From JALYOC01 sp036675345 (GTDB lineage: Bacteria; Myxococcota; Myxococcia; Myxococcales; Myxococcaceae), in assembly GCA_036675345.1 (NCBI GenBank), contig JAKFFE010000026.1, forward strand, positions 62,001-126,000: a stretch of DNA of 64,000 nucleotides, read 5' to 3'. The notes below the pieces were generated by a model. It was not told the DNA's origin and ran no database searches. It saw only the letters and a program-made list of their open reading frames with translations. Position 1 is the stretch's first letter; each line of letters starts with the position of its first letter. Position numbers and translations under genes: made by a program. Of the stretch, positions 1 through 6,899 are shown piece after piece.

Positions 1-2
1 TG

Positions 3-845
<843 letters not shown>

Positions 846-868
846 AGAGCCCTCGGTAGATTTTGACC

Positions 869-906
869 AGGCCGTGTCTCCTTCTGGGAGGCACGGCCTT
901 CGTCTT
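869..906 (+). terminator. hairpin after rpoD
   Basis: An 8-bp perfect stem, AGGCCGTG at 869-876 pairing with CACGGCCT at 892-899, can be extended inward by CTCC/GGAG. It is followed by TCGTCTT. It lies 24 bases after the rpoD stop and just before the next start, so it is a likely rho-independent terminator, although the T tract is poor. Confidence 0.5.
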
Positions 907-919
907 GAAAGGGTCGGCG

Positions 920-1279
920 ATGAACAAGCAGCAGTGCGGAGACGGAGACCCGGCCCGCAAGCCCACCCCCTTCGAGGCCCGGGTGGCAGCAGCGATCCGC
1001 GCCATCCCCAGGGGCAGCACCCTCTCCTACTCCGGCGTGGCGCTGGAGGCCGGCAAGCCGGGCGCGGCCCGCGCGGTGGTGCGGGCGATGAAGAACCTGC
1101 GCGACATCCCCTGGTGGCGGGTGATCCGGAGGGACGGGACCCTGGCCGCGGAGGTGGCCGAGGAGCAGTCGAAGCGGCTGCGACGCGAGGGAGTGAAGCT
1201 GGTCAACGGCAACCGGCTGGAGCGGACCTCCCAGCCGCGATCCGGAACCGTGGCCGGGCGCAGGCCGAAGCGGGACTGA
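920..1279 (+). CDS. alkyltransferase-like (MGMT DNA-binding domain) protein
   Basis: This 119-residue protein has the DNA-binding domain of O6-methylguanine-DNA methyltransferase: the fold signature IPRGSTLSYSGVALEAG, the minor-groove helix GAARAVVRAM, and the active-site position in IPWWRVI. In true repair enzymes this last motif is PCHRV. Here the acceptor cysteine is tryptophan, as in alkyltransferase-like (ATL) proteins, which bind alkylated guanine and hand it to nucleotide excision repair. The following histidine is also replaced by tryptophan, which is unusual. The ATG at 920 gives the length expected for ATL proteins; an in-frame upstream start at 863 would lie in the rpoD terminator. 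The role is known for the family and is inferred here. Confidence 0.85.
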   Translation: MNKQQCGDGDPARKPTPFEARVAAAIRAIPRGSTLSYSGVALEAGKPGAARAVVRAMKNLRDIPWWRVIRRDGTLAAEVAEEQSKRLRREGVKLVNGNRLERTSQPRSGTVAGRRPKRD

Positions 1280-1368
1280 GCGCGCGGGAAGCTCGTCCGC
1301 ATGAACCGCCTTTGAACCGGCAGGGTGGCCGACGGGAGGTCTCCGCAAAGCCTTCCCCGCAACGAAGA

Positions 1369-1407
1369 ACGCCTGCCCACGGAGGAGGAGCCCCCCGCGG
1401 CAGGCGT
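1369..1407 (-). terminator. hairpin after the 1431-2399 gene
   Basis: A 9-bp perfect stem (ACGCCTGCC at 1369-1377, GGCAGGCGT at 1399-1407) with a 21-base loop lies just past the stop of the minus-strand gene. On the minus strand it is followed by GTTCTTCGTT, a weak T-rich stretch. It may also help end transcription from the plus-strand ATL gene. Confidence 0.45.
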
Positions 1408-1430
1408 CCGTGAACGACCTGAGCCCAGCG

Positions 1431-2399
1431 CTACTTGCCGAAGGGCCGGGTGGTGGCGTCCTTGCGGCTGCCCTTCTTCGGATCCGGGGTCCCCGCGTCC
1501 GGCGCGCCGGCGCTGCTGGAGGAGTGGGTAGGGGCGGTGGTGGTGGTCCCCTTCGGATCTCCCGGCTGGCCCGAGGTTCCCTTCCCGGTCCCGGTCGGAC
1601 CGGTGGGGGTGGTGGTGCCCTTCGGATCACCAGGGTTGCCGGAGGTGCCCTTGGGGTCGGGGGTGTTGGCCGTCGGCGACTGCTGGGTGTTGCCCGGAGT
1701 GGGAGCCGGCGGGCCCTGCGGCCCCTTGGGATTGCCGGGGGGGATCACCTGGCCGCCACCGACGGGCGGGTTCTGGTGATAGGTGGGCGAACCGGCAGAG
1801 GGCATCGACTCCCCCCAGCCGCCCTCGATGCTGGCCTTGGTCCGCCACTGTCCGTTGCGGCGGATCAGCAGATCCGCGCTGCGGTAGTTCATCTTCTGGT
1901 TGCCCACCTGCATCCGGTTCTCGATCTCCACGATCACCAGATCGTTGGTGATGAAGAACGGCTTTCGGCGCGCGGAGATCTTGGCGTTCTGGGGAGTCCC
2001 CGCCGAGGCCTGCTTCATGGTGCGCAGCCACTGCTCGCGGTTCCACATCGACCCGTTGCCCTCCCCGCGGGCGTCGTCGGTGACCATCAGCACCGGGAAG
2101 TCGATCTGGCTGGCGATCGCGTCCCAGTTGTTGGACTTCAGCGATTCGTCGGCGGCGCGGTAGTAGGCGTCGATCCCGCGCTTGTCCTCCCGGGTGACCT
2201 GGCGGGCCTTCCAGCCCATCTGGTCGGACTGGCCGCGGGACTTCGAGTCGTCGTCGTCGTCGTGGTTCCCCCCGGGAGAGGAAGCGCCGTGCCCTCGACC
2301 CGGATTGCCGTGGGACTTGTCGCCCTTGCCGTCCTTGTCGTTCTTCGCGAACCCGGTGACGGCGAAAACCGCCGCCAACAACAGCGCCAGCTTCTTCAT
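1431..2399 (-). CDS. secreted NTF2-like protein with Gly/Pro/Thr repeat tail
   Basis: The 322-residue product starts with a signal peptide (MKKLALLLAAVFAVTGFA). A Gly/Asp/Ser-rich linker follows, then a domain at about residues 55-180 with NTF2/SnoaL-like features (helical YYRAADESLKSNNWDAIASQ, a final strand WRTKASIEGG). The last ~110 residues are low complexity with recurring GNPGDPKGT and GQPGDPKGTT units. The start at 2399 was chosen because the signal peptide begins there; a longer frame upstream has no secretion signal. The protein is probably periplasmic or surface exposed. No catalytic residues can be assigned and the function is unknown. Confidence 0.8.
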   Translation of the reverse strand: MKKLALLLAAVFAVTGFAKNDKDGKGDKSHGNPGRGHGASSPGGNHDDDDDSKSRGQSDQMGWKARQVTREDKRGIDAYYRAADESLKSNNWDAIASQIDFPVLMVTDDARGEGNGSMWNREQWLRTMKQASAGTPQNAKISARRKPFFITNDLVIVEIENRMQVGNQKMNYRSADLLIRRNGQWRTKASIEGGWGESMPSAGSPTYHQNPPVGGGQVIPPGNPKGPQGPPAPTPGNTQQSPTANTPDPKGTSGNPGDPKGTTTPTGPTGTGKGTSGQPGDPKGTTTTAPTHSSSSAGAPDAGTPDPKKGSRKDATTRPFGK

Positions 2400-2536
2400 G
2401 GAGACCCTCGTGACATGCCTGCGTGGGATGCGGGTCCCGCGTAGGAGAGTCATGCGCGGGAGTCAACGACCACGCGGACGAGGGTTCAGGCGGCGAATTC
2501 AGAACCGTTCGTTGTAAGGTCCCCAGGCTGCTTGCC

Positions 2537-2609
2537 GGGCCCTTAGCTCAGCGGTCAGAGCTGTCGGCTCATAACCGATTGGTCCTTGGTTCGAATCCAA
2601 GAGGGCCCA
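2537..2609 (+). tRNA. tRNA-Met (CAU), elongator type
   Basis: The 73-base cloverleaf has acceptor stem GGGCCCT/AGGGCCC, D stem GCTC/GAGC, anticodon stem GTCGG/CCGAT with loop CTCATAA (anticodon CAT), T arm CTTGG-TTCGAAT-CCAAG and discriminator A. The 3' CCA is not encoded. The fully paired acceptor end and the lack of three G:C pairs in the anticodon stem exclude initiator tRNA. A CAU tRNA modified to read AUA (Ile2) cannot be strictly excluded. Confidence 0.93.
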
Positions 2610-2669
2610 ACTTCAGTCTCCGGCCGGTCCCACGCTCTTCGCGCGTGGCGACCGGCCCCCTCGGACGGC

Positions 2670-3206
2670 TCAGGTCGCCAGGCCGTGCATCCGCTCGAAG
2701 TCCTCCTCCGAGCAGAGATCTGCCGGGGGCTGCCGCGGCTCCTCTTCTTCCGGCAGCTGCACCCACCGGGTGTTGGGATCGGCGGGAAGCGCCCGGCGCG
2801 CGGGGAGCTCGGGCCGGTTCGACCAGAAGTCGGAATCCGCTCCCAGCTCGATCCGGCGCGGGCGGATGACGCCGAGGACATTGGCCTGCGGGCGGACCGG
2901 CGCGGGCACCTGGGGAAGCGACAGGTTCGCCTTCACCACCTCGTCATCGAACGGGGCCAGCTCCTCGGCGATCTTCACCGCCGCGCGGGCCCGTCCGCCG
3001 TACCCCTGGGCCGCGAACAGCCTGGCCGCCGCCAGGTAGTCGTGGGCCGCCTCCTCCCGGTTTTCCAGACGCCGGCGCAGCTCGCCGCAGCGCACCCGCA
3101 ACCTGGGATCCCTCGGCTCCCGGGCGATCAGCTCCCGGTACAGCTGCAGACTCCGACGAAACTTCCCTGCGCCGAACAGCCGCTCGGCGCGGTCCTTCAA
3201 CTCCAT
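2670..3206 (-). CDS. small TPR-like protein
   Basis: The 178-residue protein has an N-terminal pair of TPR-like helical repeats (ELKDRAERLFGAGKFRRSLQ then EEAAHDYLAAARLFAAQG and RARAAVKIAEELAPFD). A proline-rich acidic tail ends in EEDFERMHGLAT. No signal peptide is present, so it is probably cytoplasmic and a protein-protein adaptor. The ATG at 3206 is chosen. A GTG at 3224 in the same frame (V-K-Q-A-Q-T-M) has a G-rich stretch upstream and is a possible alternative start. The partner is unknown. Confidence 0.75.
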   Translation of the reverse strand: MELKDRAERLFGAGKFRRSLQLYRELIAREPRDPRLRVRCGELRRRLENREEAAHDYLAAARLFAAQGYGGRARAAVKIAEELAPFDDEVVKANLSLPQVPAPVRPQANVLGVIRPRRIELGADSDFWSNRPELPARRALPADPNTRWVQLPEEEEPRQPPADLCSEEDFERMHGLAT

Positions 3207-3482
3207 GGTCTGTGCTTGTTTCACGAGTCCCCCCGAACCGTGGGGGGACGAATGCACACAGCGATCCGGGGTGAAGGACTGCCGCGCCCCTGCTCTCACA
3301 GCAGCTGGTTTGCGTCGTCCGCTGTCCTTCAGACGATGGGGGTTTTCTCCCAGGCGCTCCGCCGCGCACCCCAGCCTGGGTGGAGTTTTTCTGCTCCCTT
3401 GGGACAGGTCCCGCCAGTCCAGCCCCAGGGGCCCCCTCGGTATGAAAGGTGCTGTGGGTCCGGTCCGCGCGGGGGCGGATCG

Positions 3483-3647
3483 ATGGATGGAGTGAAGTTG
3501 CTGCAGGTCTCGGAGAAATGGGTGGTCCGGTTGAAGACGATCGCGGGGTCCAATCAGGATCTGGTGTGCCCGACAGAAGGGGTGGCCCGGGCCTTCGTGG
3601 CCAGGCTGGCCGGGCGCACCAGCGCTGCCCGCAGTGTCGTGAGGTAG
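3483..3647 (+). CDS. small hypothetical protein
   Basis: A 54-residue frame starting ATG GAT GGA GTG reads MDGVKLLQVSEKWVVRLK and continues with a mixed, non-repetitive composition (GSNQDLVCPTEGVARAFVARL). It looks like a small folded beta-alpha domain rather than antisense noise. It lies in the ~480-bp gap between the minus-strand TPR gene and the plus-strand lipoprotein gene, preceded by a G-rich stretch. I do not recognise it and the call rests on composition only. Confidence 0.45.
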   Translation: MDGVKLLQVSEKWVVRLKTIAGSNQDLVCPTEGVARAFVARLAGRTSAARSVVR

Positions 3648-3688
3648 GCGGCCAGGCAGCCAGGTGCCTGCCGCCGCTGGCTCCGGCG

Positions 3689-3976
3689 ATGCCCAGCTTT
3701 GAAGGCGTGAAGACACCGACCTTCAGTTGGGTGTTGCTGGCGAGCCTGGTCCTGGCTCCGTGGGGTTGTCGGGAGCGATCCACCCCTCCCCCGCCGCGGC
3801 TGGTCGGGACCTCGGGACCCACCAACGGCGCGGTGGCTCCGGAGGATCAACGGGGAATCGGTGGCTCCGGGGCGGACATCCAGGAGCCCGCCGATCTCTC
3901 GGATGAACCCCGGACGGATCCGAAGACTCCCCGCCCGTTCCCCGGCGAGGATCCCGTCCGCCCGATCATCCCCTGA
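3689..3976 (+). CDS. small proline-rich putative lipoprotein
   Basis: The 95-residue product has a short basic start, a hydrophobic segment (FSWVLLASLVLAPWGC) ending in a cysteine, and then a polar Pro/Asp/Glu-rich tail with no evident domain. The lipobox is atypical because Pro-Trp-Gly precedes the cysteine, so acylation is plausible but not certain. The last codons lie in a 30-bp sequence repeated 50 bp downstream at the end of the convergent gene. The function is unknown. Confidence 0.55.
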   Translation: MPSFEGVKTPTFSWVLLASLVLAPWGCRERSTPPPPRLVGTSGPTNGAVAPEDQRGIGGSGADIQEPADLSDEPRTDPKTPRPFPGEDPVRPIIP

Positions 3977-4034
3977 GTCCGGCCCGACGAGCGTCCCGAG
4001 AACTCGTCCGCCCGATCACCCCCTGAGTCCGGCC
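3955..4034. repeat. 30-bp direct repeat at the junction of two convergent genes
   Basis: The stretches 3955-3984 and 4005-4034 match over 30 bp with one difference (T at 3969, C at 4019), offset by exactly 50 bp. The first copy holds the end and stop codon of the lipoprotein gene; the second holds the stop region of the minus-strand LMF gene. It looks like a local tandem duplication. Confidence 0.8.
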
Positions 4035-5818
4035 ATGACCAGTCTCCCGTCCTTCAGTTCCACCTCCGGGCAGAACGGCCCCAGCGGCTCCACGGTCCAG
4101 AAGGCTCCTGAACCCGGTGGCGCGAACCGGTAGCGGGCGGCCTGGATCCTCGTCCTCTGCGGAGGCTTCCACTCGAACGGCACCGCCTCGAACAACTCCG
4201 CCACCGTTGGCGACCCCTCCAGCAGCGCCTTCTGCAGCGAGAACAGCCAGGGACTGTCCTCACAGCTCCCCAGGGCGGCGAACCACATCATCCAATCCAG
4301 CCGGGGCATGTGGGGGGCGGCGTACCGGGGCGTCTGCTCCGGGTCTCCGGGCTTGTACCGGAAGGAATAGGGGCGCCAGGTCTGACCATCGTCGCTGCCC
4401 TCCACCGACAGCTCCAGGCGCTCGCGGGTCATCACCTCGAACATCCCGTAGCCGTTGGCGATCATCAGCGGGGAGGAAAGCGCGTGCGCCACCCTCAGCG
4501 GCATCGGCACCCGTTCCCAACTGCGGGTGGCTCGGGCCCAGCTGGCGGCCACGGTGGCGAAGAACACCCAGCCCAGGATCAGCCCTGCGCCCACCCGCCG
4601 CAGCCCGCTCCGCTTGCGCTCTTCCCGCGTTCCCACCGGAACCCAGCGGTCCAGCCAGCGCAGGTCCCGGTCATCGATCACCAGCAGGCACAGGCTGGCG
4701 GTCAGCACTCCCAGAAAGCCGTAGCTGCCGGTGGCGGCAATGCCCCCCAGCAGGGCCAGCATCCCCATCACCCCGATCCGCCGCAGCGGGCGGTGCCCAA
4801 GGAGCAGGAACGGGAACACCAGCTCGATCACCAGGGTGAGCGCGGTCTGGGCGCGCAGGGTCGCATCCGCATGATTGGCCAGCCACCAACCGCCCCAGGA
4901 CGGCAGCGGCTGGGTCCACAGATGGAAGTCCAGCGCGGTGAACTGCCGCCAGCTGGCGTCTCCGCTGGTCAGCTTCACCAGCCCGGAGAGGAACATCACC
5001 CGGAACAGCAGCCACTTGAGCAGCAGCCGCGCGGCCCATCCGTGGGCGGCCATTGGACGGGGATTCCACAGCCCCGGCGGCGCCAGGAACAGCGCCAGGA
5101 ACCCCGCCTCCAGCAGCAGGGTGTCCCACTGGAAGGAGAGGAACGGCGCCCCCAGCCCGACCAGGGACAGGTACAGCACCCCCATCACCGCCAGTGCCGC
5201 ACGCTGCGCGACTCCCGCCATCAACAGCAGCGCCGCCAGCGCCCCCACCGCACAGCAGCCGATCAGCACCGGGTCGCTGGCGGAGACCCACAACAGCGAA
5301 GGGACCCTCAGGTACATCCGCCCCCCGCCCGCGCCCTCCAGCATCGACTGCAGGGGGACGATGCCCTGGGCTCCGAACAGCCCCCGGACCTGCACCCCCA
5401 GGGAGACGAAGGCCAACAGGAAGGAGAGCCCCAGCAGGCGCAGGAACAGCCAGCGCGAACGAAGGTAGGTGGTGGGGTCTTCGTTCCACAGGCGCCTGGC
5501 CACCGCCAGCCCCGGCACCCGGTTCTCGGTCGCCCAGCGGTACCCCAGCCGATGGACCCGTCTCCAGAGCGCGGACCGCCGATCCCGCTCCAGCGCCGCC
5601 CCACCGTCCCCGGTCAGCGCGGCGGCGTGCAGCAGCGCGTCCAGCCCCCGCCACTCGGTCCCTTCGGGGGTGTAGAGGCGCAGCTCCCGGTCCACCGCGG
5701 GTCCGTCGTGATCCTGGGCGGCGGCCAGCTCCAGCCGGCCCTGGGCGGCGACCGCCAGCCGCTGGGCGACCCAGGAGGCCAACTCCGACTGGGCGTCGTA
5801 GATCAGCAGCGGCGACAC
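4016..5818 (-). CDS. lipase maturation factor family membrane protein with degenerate DUF393-like N-domain
   Basis: This 600-residue membrane protein belongs to the lipase maturation factor (LMF) family. Landmarks are the first membrane helix after LRSRWLFLRLLGL, FLSFQWDTLLLEAGFLALFLAP, LLLKWLLFRVMFLSG, the region around HLWTQPLPSWGGWW, and the soluble C-terminal domain (PLRVAHALSSPLMIANGYGMFEVM, then PRLDWMMWFAALG). The first ~90 residues (PLLIYDAQSELASWVAQRL) resemble the DCC/DUF393 thiol-disulfide domain often found beside or fused to LMF genes, but the cysteines are gone. In vertebrates LMF1 helps lipase folding; bacterial roles are unknown. It follows cyoE by 28 bp in the same direction. 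The GTG at 5818 is the start that keeps the N-domain. Confidence 0.85.
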   Translation of the reverse strand: MSPLLIYDAQSELASWVAQRLAVAAQGRLELAAAQDHDGPAVDRELRLYTPEGTEWRGLDALLHAAALTGDGGAALERDRRSALWRRVHRLGYRWATENRVPGLAVARRLWNEDPTTYLRSRWLFLRLLGLSFLLAFVSLGVQVRGLFGAQGIVPLQSMLEGAGGGRMYLRVPSLLWVSASDPVLIGCCAVGALAALLLMAGVAQRAALAVMGVLYLSLVGLGAPFLSFQWDTLLLEAGFLALFLAPPGLWNPRPMAAHGWAARLLLKWLLFRVMFLSGLVKLTSGDASWRQFTALDFHLWTQPLPSWGGWWLANHADATLRAQTALTLVIELVFPFLLLGHRPLRRIGVMGMLALLGGIAATGSYGFLGVLTASLCLLVIDDRDLRWLDRWVPVGTREERKRSGLRRVGAGLILGWVFFATVAASWARATRSWERVPMPLRVAHALSSPLMIANGYGMFEVMTRERLELSVEGSDDGQTWRPYSFRYKPGDPEQTPRYAAPHMPRLDWMMWFAALGSCEDSPWLFSLQKALLEGSPTVAELFEAVPFEWKPPQRTRIQAARYRFAPPGSGAFWTVEPLGPFCPEVELKDGRLVMAGLRG

Positions 5819-5846
5819 GAGGCGAACAGCCTACGTCACCGCGCGC

Positions 5847-6728
5847 TCAAGGGACGCGGACGTCCACCATCAGGGCGATGAACAACCCGGTCAGGTACAG
5901 CAGGGAGATCAAGAACAGCTTCCGCGCCCAGAGGGGGCCCAGCTGCTTGACGAACCCGTACACCCCGTAGCCCAGGAACGCCGCCCCCAGCACCACCGCG
6001 GCGGTCAGGTAGATCCACCCCGAGAGCCCCATCGCGAAGGGGAGGATGCTGACCGGGACTAGGAACACCAGGTAGCGGACGATCATCGCCCGGGAGATCT
6101 CATCCCCCCGCTCCAGCGGCAGCGACTTGAGCCCGGCCGCCGCGTACTCCTCCTTGCGGAACAGGGCGATCGCGATGAAGTGGGGGATCTGCCACAGGAA
6201 GAGGATCGCAAACAGCACCACCCCCGCCCCGGTGATCCGCCCGGTGATCGCGGTCCAGCCCATCAGCGGGGGCAGCGCTCCCGGCAGCCCGCCCACCAGC
6301 ATCGCCGTCCAGGACCGCGCCTTGAGCGGGGTGTAGACGAACACGTAGGAGACGAACGCCAGCAGCCCCAGAAAGCCGGTGAGCAGGTTGGAGGCCAGGG
6401 TCAGGGTGGGCAGGGACACCGCCAGCAGGAAGGCCCCGAACCAGATCGCGGTGGACGGCTCCATCCGCCCCGCCGGCAGCGGGCGGTTCCTGGTGCGCTT
6501 CATGAACCGGTCGCTGTCCCGCTCCCAGTAGCAGTTGAAGGCGTTGGCCGCGCCCACGATCCCGGCGGTGGCCAGGATCACCAGCAGGGTCCGGTGCGCG
6601 GGCAGAGATCCAGGCGCCAGCCACATCCCGCCGGCGGCGGTGCACACCACCAGCGAGGAGAGCCGCGGCTTGGTCAGCGACGCCAGGTCCGCCAGGGTGG
6701 AAGAGAAGGGCACGGCCTGGGCGCTCAT
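5847..6728 (-). CDS. cyoE: protoheme IX farnesyltransferase (heme O synthase)
   Basis: This UbiA-family membrane prenyltransferase adds a farnesyl group to heme b, giving heme O for terminal oxidases. The 293-residue product shows the diagnostic Asp-rich site NAFNCYWERDSDRFMKRTRN followed by RPLPAG, the second conserved loop YVFVYTPLKARSW, and about eight membrane helices. This motif set is specific to CyoE/CtaB and differs from other UbiA enzymes. The ATG at 6728 is preferred to a GTG two codons upstream. No oxidase subunits or CtaA are in the window. A possible sigma-70 promoter lies upstream at 6806-6835. Confidence 0.95.
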   Translation of the reverse strand: MSAQAVPFSSTLADLASLTKPRLSSLVVCTAAGGMWLAPGSLPAHRTLLVILATAGIVGAANAFNCYWERDSDRFMKRTRNRPLPAGRMEPSTAIWFGAFLLAVSLPTLTLASNLLTGFLGLLAFVSYVFVYTPLKARSWTAMLVGGLPGALPPLMGWTAITGRITGAGVVLFAILFLWQIPHFIAIALFRKEEYAAAGLKSLPLERGDEISRAMIVRYLVFLVPVSILPFAMGLSGWIYLTAAVVLGAAFLGYGVYGFVKQLGPLWARKLFLISLLYLTGLFIALMVDVRVP

Positions 6729-6805
6729 GCGCACCCCAGGGCGGCGGTCACGGTGACGGTGGCGGGTCGGACTTCCATGATCCTCTCGGCGGCTGACTGC
6801 GCCAC

Positions 6806-6835
6806 CGAATAACCGCAGCGGTCAGGAAAGTTCAA
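6806..6835 (-). promoter_or_regulatory. possible sigma-70 promoter for cyoE
   Basis: Reading the minus strand, TTGAAC (6835-6830) and TATTCG (6811-6806) are separated by 18 bases and lie about 80 bases upstream of the cyoE start. The -35 is good and the -10 is weak. Confidence 0.3.
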
Positions 6836-6838
6836 GTT

Positions 6839-6859
6839 GGGCCCCCCCGGGGGAGGCCC
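6839..6859 (-). terminator. GC-rich hairpin after the long TPR gene
   Basis: A compact self-complementary stretch (GGGCC at 6839-6843 with GGCCC at 6855-6859, plus inner C and G runs) lies about 40 bases beyond the stop of the 6900-9380 gene. The T tract on the minus strand is poor, so it may be a terminator or just a stable hairpin. Confidence 0.35.
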
Positions 6860-6899
6860 GATCCATCAGCGAGGCTAAGCCCACCCACCGCGGGAGGGC

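Noticed and set aside
5847..6728. UbiA-type decaprenyl-phosphate phosphoribosyltransferase to complete the DprE pathway
   Set aside because: The Asp-rich motif with RTRNRPLPAG and the YTPLKARSW loop are those of heme O synthase, and the gene lies 12 kb away in another context.
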